64,000 bases of DNA. Source: Nocardioides lijunqiniae (GTDB lineage: Bacteria; Actinomycetota; Actinomycetes; Propionibacteriales; Nocardioidaceae). Both the position numbers and the translations under genes were made by a program. The notes beneath the pieces were generated by a model. It saw only the letters and a program-made list of their open reading frames with translations. It was not told the origin of the DNA and ran no database searches. This document shows, one piece after another, positions 35,334 through 44,650 of the stretch (its first letter is position 1; each line of letters starts with the position of its first letter). The stretch lies in assembly GCF_015024225.1 (NCBI RefSeq), contig NZ_JACJGM010000009.1, positions 108,797-172,796 on the forward strand. Reading direction: 5' to 3'.

Positions 35334-36314
35334 ATGCCTCGCACCCAAATCGACCTCACCGTCCCGAGCCTGGCCGGCAAGCGCGCGGTCCTGTCCGGGG
35401 GCAGCGACGGCATCGGCCTCGAGATAGCCAAGCGCCTCGCCGCCGCCGGCGCGGAGCTCCTCCTGCCGGTGCGCAACCAGGGCAAGGGACAGGCGGCCGC
35501 CGCCGAGATCCGCGCCGCCGCACCCGGCGCGACCGTGCTCCTGCACGCGCTCGACCTGTCCTCGCTTGACTCCGTCGCCGCCCTCGGCGCGACGCTGCGC
35601 GCCGAGGGGGCGCCGATCCACCTCCTCATTAACAACGCCGGGGTGATGACGCCTCCGGAGCGACAGACGACCGCCGACGGCTACGAGCTGCAGATGGGCA
35701 CCAACCACCTCGGCCACGTCGCGCTGGTCGCTCACCTGATGCCGCTGCTGCGGGCCGGGCGGGCCCGCATCACCTCCCAGATCAGCATCGCCGCCGCCAG
35801 TGGGAGCATCAACTGGGACGACCTGAACTGGGAACGCTCCTACCACGGCGGGAACGCCTACCGGCAGTCGAAGATCGCGTTCGGGCTCTTCGGCCTCGAG
35901 CTCGATCGCCGGAGCAAGGCATTGGGCTGGGGCATCACCAGCAACCTCTCCCACCCCGGCGTCGCCCCGACCAGCCTGCTCGCCGCCCGGGCCGAGCTCG
36001 GCCGCGACCGGGACACCGTCGGCGTACGCGTGATCCGCGCCCTCTCCAAGCGGGGTCTCCTCGCCGGCACCGTCCAGAGCGCCGCCCTTCCCGCGCTTCT
36101 CGCCGCCACCTCGCCTGACGCTGAGGGCGGTCTCCTCTACGGCCCACGAGGGTTCCAGCACCTGGGCGGAGCGCCCGCGGAGCAGCCGCTGTACAAGCCT
36201 CTGCGCGACGAGGAGGAGGCCAAGCGCATCTGGCTGGCCTCCGAGAAGCTCGCCGGAGTCAGCTTCGCGGACGCCGCGGGCGACCTTCCGTCGGTCGCCG
36301 GAGCAGGAGACTGA
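35334..36314 (+). CDS. Short-chain dehydrogenase/reductase
   Basis: 326-residue NAD(P)-dependent SDR of the atypical WWOX/retinol-dehydrogenase-like group. Seen: [31 protein letters not shown] with the GxxxGIG cofactor loop, [33 protein letters not shown] (~100-135), [12 protein letters not shown] with the catalytic Ser region, and [15 protein letters not shown] giving YxxxK near 180. AGGAG at 35322 sets the ATG start. The MmyB-type regulator gene follows after 2 bp, a common pairing in which the regulator controls the linked oxidoreductase. Confidence 0.92.
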   Translation: MPRTQIDLTVPSLAGKRAVLSGGSDGIGLEIAKRLAAAGAELLLPVRNQGKGQAAAAEIRAAAPGATVLLHALDLSSLDSVAALGATLRAEGAPIHLLINNAGVMTPPERQTTADGYELQMGTNHLGHVALVAHLMPLLRAGRARITSQISIAAASGSINWDDLNWERSYHGGNAYRQSKIAFGLFGLELDRRSKALGWGITSNLSHPGVAPTSLLAARAELGRDRDTVGVRVIRALSKRGLLAGTVQSAALPALLAATSPDAEGGLLYGPRGFQHLGGAPAEQPLYKPLRDEEEAKRIWLASEKLAGVSFADAAGDLPSVAGAGD

Positions 36315-36316
36315 TC

Positions 36317-37156
36317 ATGATCGACCGGACGCAGCTGGCGGAGTTCCTGCGTCGTCGCCGTGAGGCACTGCAGCCCGAGGACGTCGGGATGCCGCGGGGA
36401 CAGCGACGTCGAACCAGCGGCCTGCGGCGCGAGGAGGTCGCCGTGCTGTGCCACATGTCGACCGACTACTACTCACGCCTCGAGCAGGAGCGCGGCCCTC
36501 AGCCCTCCGAGCAGATGATCGCCTCGATCGCCCAAGGGCTTCACCTGACCGTCCCCGAGCGCGACCACCTCTTCCGCCTCGCCGGGCACCAGCCACCTGC
36601 CCGCGGACCCAGCAGCGAGCACGTCAGCCCGGGACTGCTGCGGATCCTCGACCGCCTCACGGACACCCCGGCCGAGATCGTGACCGAGCTGGGCGAGACG
36701 CTGCGCCAGACCCCGCCCCGGGTCGCCCTGGTCGGTGACTGGACCCGCTTCACCGGTCCCGCCCGGAGCAACGGCTTCCGGTGGTTCGCCGACCCGAGCA
36801 CCCGCGACATCTACGTCGCCGAGGACCACGAGTTCCTCTCCCGTATGTACGCCGCCGGGCTGCGCGGGATCGCCGCCGTGCGCGGCCCGGGGTCGCGCGC
36901 AGTCGAGCTGGCCTACCTCCTGCTCGAGCAGAGCGAGGAGTTCCGCGCCCTGTGGGCCGACCACGAGATCGGGCTCGAGCCCGACGAGGTCAAGCGCTTC
37001 CAGCACCCCGAGGTCGGCCGGCTCGACCTCAACTGCCAGGTCCTGCTCGACCCCCACCAGTCGCACCGGCTCCTGGTCTACACCGCCGATCCCGGCACCC
37101 CGAGCTACGACAAGCTCCAGATGCTCACCGTCATCGGCGCCCAGGTCATGTCCTGA
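36317..37156 (+). CDS. XRE-family regulator with MmyB-like ligand-binding domain
   Basis: 279 residues. N-terminal HTH (~8-75): LAEFLRRRREALQPEDVG, RRTSGLRREEVAVLCHMSTDYYSRLEQERG; the RTxGLRREEVA motif is typical of MmyB-type repressors. The C-terminal domain (~105-275), with NGFRWFADPSTRD, LRGIAAVRGPGSRA and FRALWADHEI, is a PAS-like pocket that in MmyB relatives binds fatty acids. It is cotranscribed with the SDR gene and is probably its repressor (inference). A strong hairpin separates it from the MMPL gene. Confidence 0.92.
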   Translation: MIDRTQLAEFLRRRREALQPEDVGMPRGQRRRTSGLRREEVAVLCHMSTDYYSRLEQERGPQPSEQMIASIAQGLHLTVPERDHLFRLAGHQPPARGPSSEHVSPGLLRILDRLTDTPAEIVTELGETLRQTPPRVALVGDWTRFTGPARSNGFRWFADPSTRDIYVAEDHEFLSRMYAAGLRGIAAVRGPGSRAVELAYLLLEQSEEFRALWADHEIGLEPDEVKRFQHPEVGRLDLNCQVLLDPHQSHRLLVYTADPGTPSYDKLQMLTVIGAQVMS

Positions 37157-37200
37157 CCGTGCCCCGCTCCTGACCCTGCCTCACTCCTGACCCGCCCTCC

Positions 37201-37229
37201 GGCGCGGCACGGCCTTGCCGTGCCGCGCC
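37201..37229 (+). terminator. Strong hairpin between the MmyB and MMPL genes
   Basis: 13-bp perfect stem GGCGCGGCACGGC / GCCGTGCCGCGCC with a CTT loop, 45 bp after the regulator stop and 33 bp before the MMPL start. No T-run, so it may terminate weakly or protect an mRNA end. Confidence 0.7.
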
Positions 37230-37262
37230 CTCCCCTGCCCTGACCAGCCCTGAGGACCGACC

Positions 37263-39446
37263 ATGACCCGCTTGCTCTATCGACTCGGCCTGCGCACCGC
37301 GGGCCACCCGTGGCGCACCATCGCCGTCTGGCTGGGTGTCGCCGTCGTGGCGTTCCTGGCCGCCGGTGCCGTCGGCGGTACGCCGCAGGACGACTTCAAC
37401 ATCGACCGGGCCGCGGCCCAGACCGGTGTGGAGCAGCTGCGCGAGCACTTCCCCGAGTCCGCGGTGGCGGGCAGCTCGGCGCTGGTCGTGGTCCACGACC
37501 GAGCCGGCGACGCCGTGGACGACACGGCCGTCGCCGACCTCACGTCCCGTCTGTCCGAGCTCGACCACGCCACCTCGGTCAGCGCACCTCGCTGGTCGGC
37601 GGACCGGGACACCGCCGTGCTGACGGTGGTGTTCGACGTCCCCGTCACCCATCCCGACCTGACCGGCGGCGCCGGTGTCGAGGCGATGGAGGAGGCGGCA
37701 GCAGAGGTCGTCGGCGACGAGCTGCAGGTCGAGCTCGGTGGTGAGCTGCCGAACGCCGGCCCGGGCGAGGTGGAGGGCACCGGCGAGATCGCCGGGGTGG
37801 TGGTCGCGCTCATCCTGATGACCCTCGTGCTCGGCACCGTCGTGACTGCCGGTCTGCCGCTCCTCGTCGCCCTGGTCGGGCTCGCCGTCTCGGTGGCGGG
37901 GGTGACGCTGCTCGCCGGCGTGATGAGCGTGAGCACGTCCGCGCCCACCGTGGCGCTCATGGTGGGCCTCGGTGTGGGCATCGACTACGCCCTGCTGCTG
38001 ATCACGCGCTTCCTGGAGCACCTGCGCAACGACGGCGTGACGGTCCCCGAGGCCGCCGGACGGGCCACTGCGACGGCGGGCCGCTCGGTCGTGTTCGCCT
38101 CGGCGATCGTGCTCGTCTCGCTCATGGGGCTGCCGCTGGCCGGGCTGCCGATCTACTCCTCGCTCGGACTCGCGACCGGCATCGCCGTGGTCGCCGTGGC
38201 TGCGACCGCGCTGACCCTCGTGCCGGCGCTGTGCGGCCTCTTCGGTCGGCGTCTCCTCCCGAAGCGGGAGCGCAGGGGGCTGCCGCCGCGCCGGACGCGA
38301 CCGCGGCGCGAGCCTCTCGCAGCCCGTTGGGCGATGGGCGTCGGACGCCGACCGATGGTGTGGACCCTCGCCGCGACGCTGTTCCTGATCACCCTGGCCG
38401 CACCCACCCTCGCGATGCGGACCTGGCCCCGCGACGTCTCCGACAGTCCCGCCGAGTCCACGACCCGCCAGGCCTACGACATCATCGCCGCCGAGCTCGG
38501 CCCGGGCGCGAACGGGCCGTTGACGGTCGTGGTGGACCGGGCGGCGATCGGCGACGCCGGCGTCGCAGCCGCGACAGCGCAGCTGGCCGAGACCGACGGC
38601 ATCGCCGCGGTGGGCGAGCCGTTGGTGTCGCCCGACGGCGAGGTGGCCGTCATCCAGGCAGAGCCCGCCTTCGGCCCCTCCGACGCCCGCACCCCTGACC
38701 TGGTCGAGCAGCTGCGAGACGACCTGGACGCCGCCGAGGTGACCGGCAGCACCGCCTTGTTCTCCGACATCTCGGGGCTGATGGCCGAGCGGATCTGGCT
38801 CGTGGTGGGCTTCGTCATCCTGCTGTCAGTCCTCCTCCTCGCCGCCATGTTCCGCTCGGTGGTCGTCCCGGTGAAGGCGGCGGTCCTCAACCTGTTGTCG
38901 ATCGGGGCCGCCTACGGCGTCGTGACCGCGGTCTTCCAGTGGGGCTGGGGTGCGGGGCTGCTCGGGTTCGAGGAGACCGTGCCCGTGTCCAGCTTCCTCC
39001 CGATCCTGATGTTCGCGGTCCTCTTCGGGCTGTCCATGGACTACGAGGTCTTCCTGCTCTCCCGGATCCGTGAGGACTGGCTGCAGACCGGCGACGCGCG
39101 GGGCAGCGTCGTACGCGGCCTCGCCGCCACCGGGCGCGTCATCTCGACCGCCGCCGCCGTCATGGTCGCCGTCTTCCTGGGCTTCGCCACCGAGTCCGAC
39201 CTCGTCGTCCAGCAGCTCGGTGTGGGGATGGCGGTGGCCATCCTGCTCGACGCCACCGTCGTCCGGATGGTGCTCGTGCCGGCCACCATGACCATGCTCG
39301 GTCACCGCAGCTGGTGGCTCCCGCGCTGGCTCGATCGGCTGCTGCCGGCTATCGAGGCGGAGAGCGGCGAGCGGCCCTGGGAGCGCGTCGTGGGCCGTGG
39401 GGCGGACGCGGCGCGGGACGAGACAGGCGTCTCTGTCCGGGGCTGA
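37263..39446 (+). CDS. MMPL/RND-family transporter
   Basis: 727 residues with about 12 TM helices in two similar halves, each with a periplasmic porter loop after TM1. Seen: WLGVAVVAFLAAGAVGG (TM1), GVGIDYALLLITRFLEHLRNDG (~238-260), FGLSMDYEVFLLSRIREDW (~585-605). The GxxxDYxxxL/I pattern in TM4 and TM10 carries the proton-relay Asp-Tyr pairs of MmpL proteins. It is smaller than mycobacterial lipid exporters and resembles YdfJ-type drug or lipid exporters. GAGGACC lies before the ATG. Substrate unknown; it follows a fatty-acid-sensing-type regulator, which hints at lipid-like cargo (inference). Confidence 0.9.
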   Translation: MTRLLYRLGLRTAGHPWRTIAVWLGVAVVAFLAAGAVGGTPQDDFNIDRAAAQTGVEQLREHFPESAVAGSSALVVVHDRAGDAVDDTAVADLTSRLSELDHATSVSAPRWSADRDTAVLTVVFDVPVTHPDLTGGAGVEAMEEAAAEVVGDELQVELGGELPNAGPGEVEGTGEIAGVVVALILMTLVLGTVVTAGLPLLVALVGLAVSVAGVTLLAGVMSVSTSAPTVALMVGLGVGIDYALLLITRFLEHLRNDGVTVPEAAGRATATAGRSVVFASAIVLVSLMGLPLAGLPIYSSLGLATGIAVVAVAATALTLVPALCGLFGRRLLPKRERRGLPPRRTRPRREPLAARWAMGVGRRPMVWTLAATLFLITLAAPTLAMRTWPRDVSDSPAESTTRQAYDIIAAELGPGANGPLTVVVDRAAIGDAGVAAATAQLAETDGIAAVGEPLVSPDGEVAVIQAEPAFGPSDARTPDLVEQLRDDLDAAEVTGSTALFSDISGLMAERIWLVVGFVILLSVLLLAAMFRSVVVPVKAAVLNLLSIGAAYGVVTAVFQWGWGAGLLGFEETVPVSSFLPILMFAVLFGLSMDYEVFLLSRIREDWLQTGDARGSVVRGLAATGRVISTAAAVMVAVFLGFATESDLVVQQLGVGMAVAILLDATVVRMVLVPATMTMLGHRSWWLPRWLDRLLPAIEAESGERPWERVVGRGADAARDETGVSVRG

Positions 39447-39486
39447 CCCGGCCTGGCTCTGCCCCACGGGGCGTCAGAGGGCCGGG
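39447..39486 (+). terminator. Hairpin after the MMPL gene
   Basis: CCCGGCC (39447) pairs with GGCCGGG (39480); inner CTCTG/CAGAG and CCCC/GGGG also pair. It begins immediately after the stop codon. Confidence 0.6.
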
Positions 39487-39589
39487 CTGACCTGCACGTT
39501 TGCGGTGAAGCGCGACGCGCGGCGCCCCGTTTCCCCTACGCTGTGCCTCGACCATCTGTGGGCGCATTTCTGAGGCGTGAGGGGTTCCG

Positions 39590-41071
39590 GTGCAGGGCTC
39601 CTCCGACGGCTCGGACCTGTGGAACCTCACCCTCCAGCACTCCCCCATCGGGATGGCGCTGGTCGCGCCCGACGGGCGCCTGCTGCGCGTGAACCCGGCG
39701 ATGGGCGACATGCTCGGCTACGACGCCGAGCAGCTGGCCCAGGGCGGCTTCCAGGAGATCACCCACCCCAACGACCTCGCCGGCGACCTGGCGATGGTGC
39801 AGCGCTGCCTGGACGGCGACATCGACTCCTTCCGCCTGCGCAAGCGCTACCTGCACCGCGACGGCCACGTCGTGTGGGGCGACCTGTCGGCGGCGCTGGT
39901 GCGCGGGACGGACGGGCGCCCGCTGCACTTCATCTCCCAGATCCTCGACGTCACCGAGGCGGAGGAGCAGCGGGCGCGGCTCACGAGCACCAACGCCGAG
40001 CTCGAGCGGGAGCGCCAGGCCCTCGAGGCGATCTTCGAGACGGTGGGCGTGGGGCTGCTGCTGATCGGCCGCGACGGTCGCTACGAGCGGATGAACCGCC
40101 GCCACCACGAGACGATGCGGCAGCCCTTCCCCGACGGCCACGACGGCGTCGCGGGCCAGCTCGGGCACGTCTACCGACTCGACGGCCAGACGTTGATGAC
40201 CCGCGATGAGATGCCGTCGTACCGGGCCGCCCAGGGCGAGGAGTTCGACGACTACGCCTACTGGGTCGGCGACGACCCGCTCACCCGGTCGGCGTACTCG
40301 ACGTCGGCGCGGCAGGTGCGCAGCGCGTCGGGCGAGAAGCTGGGCGCCGCGCTGGCCTACCAGGACATCACCGACCTGATGCGGGCGATGCAGGTGAAGG
40401 ACGAGTTCGTGTCGTCGGTGTCCCACGAGCTGCGGACGCCGCTCACCTCGGTGCTCGGCTACCTCGAGATCATCGGCGGCCGCGAGGACCTGCCGGCCGA
40501 CGTCGCCGCCCAGCTGCGCGTCGTACGGCGCAACGCCTCGCGCCTCGAGACGCTGGTCTCCGACCTGCTGCACGTCGGCGAGCTCGGCGAGGGCCAGCTG
40601 CCGCTGCACCGCGACGCGGTGGACCTGGCGGCGCTGGTACGGCACGCGGTCGAGGCGGCGCGGGCGCTGGCCGCCAACGCCGACGTGACGCTCGAGCTCG
40701 ACGCCCCCGAGCACCTCGGCGCCCTGCTCGACGAGCAGCGCGTGCGCCAGGTCGTGGACAACCTGCTGTCGAACGCCGTGAAGTACAGCCGGCCCGGCGG
40801 ATCGGTCCACGTCACGCTGCGCCGGGTCGAGGAGACCGTGGAGCTCGAGGTGCGCGACACCGGCATCGGCATCGCGCCGGCGGAGGCCGCGCAGGTCTTC
40901 GAGCGGTTCTTCCGCGGCGGCGAGGCTCTCCAGAACCAGATCCCCGGCACCGGCCTGGGGCTCAACATCGTCAGCTCGATCGTCGCCGCCCACGGCGGTG
41001 AGGTGACGCTGGACAGCGAGGTCGGCCGGGGCAGCACGTTCCGGGTGACCCTGCCGCACCGGGACGGCTGA
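39590..41071 (+). CDS. PAS-domain sensor histidine kinase
   Basis: 493 residues, with no TM helix, so cytoplasmic. PAS 1 (~10-125): NLTLQHSPIGMALVAPDGRLLRVNPAMGDMLGY, ending ISQILDVTEAEEQRARL; a coiled coil (~120-150); PAS 2 (~150-265); HisKA with His279 in VSHELRTPLTSVLGYLEII; HATPase with NLLSNAVKYSRPGGS, DTGIGIAPAEAAQVFERFFRG and GTGLGLNIV (~380-490). No response regulator gene is adjacent, so it is an orphan kinase. The GTG start gives the conserved PAS N terminus. Confidence 0.93.
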   Translation: MQGSSDGSDLWNLTLQHSPIGMALVAPDGRLLRVNPAMGDMLGYDAEQLAQGGFQEITHPNDLAGDLAMVQRCLDGDIDSFRLRKRYLHRDGHVVWGDLSAALVRGTDGRPLHFISQILDVTEAEEQRARLTSTNAELERERQALEAIFETVGVGLLLIGRDGRYERMNRRHHETMRQPFPDGHDGVAGQLGHVYRLDGQTLMTRDEMPSYRAAQGEEFDDYAYWVGDDPLTRSAYSTSARQVRSASGEKLGAALAYQDITDLMRAMQVKDEFVSSVSHELRTPLTSVLGYLEIIGGREDLPADVAAQLRVVRRNASRLETLVSDLLHVGELGEGQLPLHRDAVDLAALVRHAVEAARALAANADVTLELDAPEHLGALLDEQRVRQVVDNLLSNAVKYSRPGGSVHVTLRRVEETVELEVRDTGIGIAPAEAAQVFERFFRGGEALQNQIPGTGLGLNIVSSIVAAHGGEVTLDSEVGRGSTFRVTLPHRDG

Positions 41072-41105
41072 CCCTCCACCGCGGCGATGGCCTACCTTCG
41101 CCACC

Positions 41106-42023
41106 ATGAAGGTCGTCATCGCCGGAGGCTCCGGCGCGCTGGGACGGCGGCTCTGCGCCCACCTCGGGGCCGCCGGCCACGAGGTCGTGGTCCTGACCCG
41201 ACGCGTGCGGCCGGGCCCCTTCCGCCAGGTCGAGTGGGACGGACGCAGGGTCGGCGCCTGGTCCGCCGAGCTCGCGGGCAGCGCGGTGATCAACCTCGCC
41301 GGCGAGCTGGTCGACCGCCGGCCCACCCCTGCGAACGTCGACCTGCTGACCCGGTCGCGGGTGGAGCCCACGCGCGCGCTGGTGGAGGCAAGTGCGTCCC
41401 TCGCCGATCCGGTGCCGGTGTGGGTGCAGGCGAGCACGCTGGCGATCTACGGCGACGCCGGCGACCGGGTCCTGGACGAGTCCGCCCCGCCGGCGAGCGA
41501 GCCACCGCAGATGACGAGCGTCGCGACGGCGTGGGAGGCAGCCGCGGTTGGAGCGAACGCCCGGCGGATGACCGTGCTGCGCACGGGCATCGTCCTGGAC
41601 AACGACACCCCGGCCCTCGACCGGCTGCTGTCGCTCGCTCGTTGGGGCCTCGGCGGTCGCGTGGGGACGGGCGACCAGTGGGTGAGCTGGATCCACGTGG
41701 AGGACTGGCTCGCCGTCGTACGGCGCCTCCTCGACCCCGACGGCGAGCTGTCCGGGGTCGTCCACGCGACCGGGCCGCGCCCGGTGCGCAATACGGACCT
41801 GATGGCAGCCCTGCGGCACAGCCTCCACCGGCCCGCGGCGCCCCCGACACCGGCCGCGTTGGTCCGTCTCGGCGCCGTGCTGCTGCGGACCGATCCGGCG
41901 CTCGCGCTCACCGGTCGGCGTGCGGTGCCGTCCCGGCTGCTCGATGCGGGCTTCGACTTCCGCTTCCCCGACCTCGACGAGGCGCTCGCCGATCTGCTGG
42001 ACCGTCAGCGCCGCGGCGTCTGA
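41106..42023 (+). CDS. TIGR01777-family NAD(P)-binding epimerase-like protein
   Basis: A 305-residue extended-SDR protein. Seen: MKVVIAGGSGALGRRLCAHLGAAGHEVVVLTR (GxSGxxG loop), SAVINLAGELVDRRPTPANVDLLTRSRVEPT (~63-95), the family hallmark AxxIYGD as LAIYGDAGDRVLDE (~118), and WVSWIHVEDW near 200. The C-terminal ~50 residues match the DUF1731-type end with PSRLLDAGFDFRFPDL. Family function is unclear (YfcH/SulA-like). TACCTT stands 7 nt before the ATG, a leaderless-type start. It converges with and overlaps the next gene by 19 bp. Confidence 0.9.
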   Translation: MKVVIAGGSGALGRRLCAHLGAAGHEVVVLTRRVRPGPFRQVEWDGRRVGAWSAELAGSAVINLAGELVDRRPTPANVDLLTRSRVEPTRALVEASASLADPVPVWVQASTLAIYGDAGDRVLDESAPPASEPPQMTSVATAWEAAAVGANARRMTVLRTGIVLDNDTPALDRLLSLARWGLGGRVGTGDQWVSWIHVEDWLAVVRRLLDPDGELSGVVHATGPRPVRNTDLMAALRHSLHRPAAPPTPAALVRLGAVLLRTDPALALTGRRAVPSRLLDAGFDFRFPDLDEALADLLDRQRRGV

Positions 42024-42823
42024 AGGACGCTCAGGTCGGCGACCACGCCGGCGTGGTCGCTGGCCCACACGTCGTCCTGGGGCGTGTCGAGGAGCAGCTC
42101 GCAGGAGTCGACCCGCAGGGTCGGGCCGTGCGGTCCGCAGCGCACCCAGACGTAGTCGATGCGCCGCCCCGTCTCCAACGGCCAGGTGCCGCTCGTGACG
42201 AGGGGGTTGGCGGGGCAGAAGGTGTGACCCGGCTCGCCGGGGTGGGCGGTCGCCCAGACGTCGCGGTAGGCGACGCTGGTGCCGCCCAGGGACTGAAGAC
42301 CCGCCCAGAACCTCATGCTGGCTGACTCGGGCGTCGCGTCGAAGTCGCTGGCGAGCACGACGTGGCCGCCACGTTGGCGCACCAGCTCCTCGAGCCGGGT
42401 CGCCATCCCCACCGCCTGGAGCTCGCGCTCGCGCTCGTGGCCCAACCGGAACGACGGCTTCGGACTGGCGAACCACAGGGCGCCGTACGGCGACGGCGCC
42501 TCGACCCTCGCGGCCAGCAGCGAGCCGGGGAACTCCCGCGAGTCGACGCGTTCGGTGACCAGGAAGTCCTGCTCGACCACCTCGACGAGCGGCCACCGGC
42601 TGGCCAGGGACATGCCGGTCCCGTCGCTCTCGCGGCGCCACTGGTGGGCGACGTGCAGGTCATGGCCGAGCAGGTCGACGACCTGGTCGTAGTGGTCGGT
42701 GACCACGGTCTCCTGGAGCGCGACCAGGTCAGGTCGGAGCCCGGTCAACGTCTCGCGCAGGACCTCCCGGCGGGCGTCCCAGTCGCCGTGGCGCGCCCAG
42801 ACGTTCATGGTCACGACTCGCAT
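42005..42823 (-). CDS. Endonuclease/exonuclease/phosphatase-family hydrolase
   Basis: A 272-residue DNase-I-like fold protein. Seen: MRVVTMNVWARHGDWDARREVL (metal-site Asn), DLVALQET with the catalytic Glu (~37), HVVLASDFDATPES as the D-F/N-D-A motif (~165-175), TGRRIDYVWVRC near 225, and the terminal SDHAGVVADL with the catalytic Asp-His. It has no signal peptide. Family members hydrolyse phosphodiesters in DNA, lipids or phosphoinositides; the substrate cannot be chosen here. The 3' end overlaps the convergent epimerase gene. Confidence 0.9.
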   Translation of the reverse strand: MRVVTMNVWARHGDWDARREVLRETLTGLRPDLVALQETVVTDHYDQVVDLLGHDLHVAHQWRRESDGTGMSLASRWPLVEVVEQDFLVTERVDSREFPGSLLAARVEAPSPYGALWFASPKPSFRLGHERERELQAVGMATRLEELVRQRGGHVVLASDFDATPESASMRFWAGLQSLGGTSVAYRDVWATAHPGEPGHTFCPANPLVTSGTWPLETGRRIDYVWVRCGPHGPTLRVDSCELLLDTPQDDVWASDHAGVVADLSVLQTPRR

Positions 42824-42912
42824 GCGGTCACCGTCTCCGTGGCTGTGCGCTCGACGACTCCTGCGGTCGCCTGCACCGTTCGGTACCCCTCCACGAGGCC
42901 CCGAAGCTCGGC

Positions 42913-43652
42913 TCAGGGGACCTCGAGGCCGGGCTGCGCACGTCCTCGGCGCTCGGTGGCGTCCGGTGCCGTGAGCGACCCGAGCAGCGCCAACCGCTCG
43001 GCGCCCACCGTGCCGTGCTCGGCGTGGTGGACGACGAGGAGCTGGCCGTCGGTGCCCTCGATCGCGAGCTTGGACAGGAGCAGGGTCAGCTCCCCGACCT
43101 GGGGATGGGTCATCCGGACGCTCTTGCTCTGCACCGGCCTGACGTCGTGGCGAGCCCACGCCTTGCGGAACTCCTCGCTCCCGAGCGACAGCTCGCCGAC
43201 GAGCTGGACGACGCGAGGGTCGTCGATGGCGTCCCCGATCCGGCCGCGGAAGCCCGCGACCAGTCGCGGCACCATCCGGTCCCAGTCGGGGAAGCGCTCG
43301 CGCTCCGCGGGGTCGAGGAAGAGCGAGCGGATCCGGTTCTCGCCGACGCGTATGGCCGGCGAGAGCGCCCGGGCCAGCGGGTTGGTGGCGAGCACGTCGA
43401 GGTAGCGCCCCTCGACGTACGCCGGCAGCCCGATCACCTCCAGCAGCTGGGCACCTGGACCGACGGGTTGCGGTCGCGGCCCTGCTCGAGGCGCAGGTAG
43501 TAGTCGGAGCTGATCCCGGCGAGCATCGCGACCTCCTCGCGCCGCAGGCCGGCCACCCGGCGTACGCCGTGCACGGGCAGGCCGACGTCCTGCGGCGCCA
43601 CGAGCTCGCGCCGCGCCCGCAGGTAGTCACCCAACCGGTTGTCCTGGCTCAC
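42913..43652 (-). pseudogene. MmyB-type XRE regulator disrupted by internal deletion and frame change
   Basis: The N-terminal HTH part (GTG 43652 to stop 43434, 72 residues) reads LGDYLRARRELVAPQDVGLP, VAGLRREEVAMLAGISSDYYLRLEQGRD, then NPSVQVPSCWR and stop. The C-terminal ligand-binding part continues in another frame from 43437 (GLPAYVEGRYLDVLATNPLARALSP to 42913). In intact relatives about 40-50 residues lie between RNPS and the PAYVEGR-like segment; these are missing here. Stop and restart overlap in GGTGATC, so two coupled polypeptides could be made, but loss of the linker argues for a dead gene. A GGAGG site precedes the GTG. Divergent from the aldo/keto reductase. Confidence 0.75.
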
Positions 43653-43753
43653 GCCTCCACGGTAGCCGCGCGACGGCACCCGTCCCTGTCCCTGCCACTC
43701 CCAGGATCAGCAGGGGTCTGGGTGTCCGAGCCAGCCCGGACCACAGTGGCGGC

Positions 43754-44626
43754 ATGACCACTTCAGACACCACCCTCCCCGGCGGCACCTTCGAGCTCGG
43801 CGACCTCACCGTCACCCGCGTGGGCTACGGCGCCATGCAGCTCGCCGGGCCCCACGTCTTCGGCCCGCCCGCCGACCGCGACGGCGCCGTCGCCGTGCTG
43901 CGCGAGGCCGTCGACCTCGGCATCACCCACATCGACACCAGCGACTTCTACGGCCCCCACGTCACCAACCAGATCATCCGCGAGGCGCTGCACCCCTACC
44001 CCGAGGACCTGCACCTGGTCACGAAGGTCGGCAACGTCCGCGACGCCGAGGGCGGCTGGCCGCCGGCGCGTACGCCGGACCAGCTGCGGCAGGCGGTCCA
44101 CGACAACCTGACCAACCTGGGCCTCGAGGTCCTCGACGTCGTCAACGTGCGTCTCGGCGGGTTCGACTCCCCCGAGCCGGGCTCGCTAGCCGAGACGTTC
44201 GGGACGCTGGCCGAGCTGCGCGAGCAGGGCCTGATCCGTCACCTCGGCCTGAGCACCGTCACGGCCGAGCAGGTCGCCGAGGCGCAGCAGATCGCGCCGG
44301 TGGTGTGCGTGCAGAACCAGTACAACCTCGCGCACCGCGAGGACGACGACCTCGTGGACCGCCTGGCGGAGCAGGGGATCGCCTACGTGCCGTACTTCCC
44401 GCTCGGCGGCTTCTCGCCGCTCCAGTCGGCCGAGCTGACGGCGGTTGCCGACCGCCTCGGCGCCACCGCGATGTCGGTCGCCCTCGCGTGGCTGCTCCAG
44501 CGCTCGCCCAACATCCTGCTGATCCCTGGCACGTCGTCGGTCGCGCACCTGCGGGAGAACGTCGCCGGCGCCGGTCTCACCCTGTCCGCCGACGACCTCG
44601 CCGCGCTCGACCGCATCGGGGGCTGA
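43754..44626 (+). CDS. Aldo/keto reductase
   Basis: A 290-residue NADPH-dependent TIM-barrel oxidoreductase. Seen: VTRVGYGAMQLAG, ITHIDTSDFYGPHVTNQIIREAL with catalytic Asp and Tyr (~55-62), LVTKVG with the catalytic Lys near 90, then AWLLQRSPNILLIPGTSSVAHLRENV (~250) for NADPH binding. The usual active-site His region reads DVVNVRLGG rather than D-x-x-x-x-H, so this member has a replaced His, as seen in some AKR branches. It is probably the target gene of the broken MmyB regulator, whose loss would leave it derepressed (inference). Confidence 0.92.
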   Translation: MTTSDTTLPGGTFELGDLTVTRVGYGAMQLAGPHVFGPPADRDGAVAVLREAVDLGITHIDTSDFYGPHVTNQIIREALHPYPEDLHLVTKVGNVRDAEGGWPPARTPDQLRQAVHDNLTNLGLEVLDVVNVRLGGFDSPEPGSLAETFGTLAELREQGLIRHLGLSTVTAEQVAEAQQIAPVVCVQNQYNLAHREDDDLVDRLAEQGIAYVPYFPLGGFSPLQSAELTAVADRLGATAMSVALAWLLQRSPNILLIPGTSSVAHLRENVAGAGLTLSADDLAALDRIGG

Positions 44627-44650
44627 TCGCCGGGGTCACCAGCGCCTGAC

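Noticed and set aside
43434..43437. Two independent genes joined by translational coupling
   Set aside because: Both parts belong to one known fold and the missing linker is best explained by deletion; kept as a pseudogene with the alternative noted.
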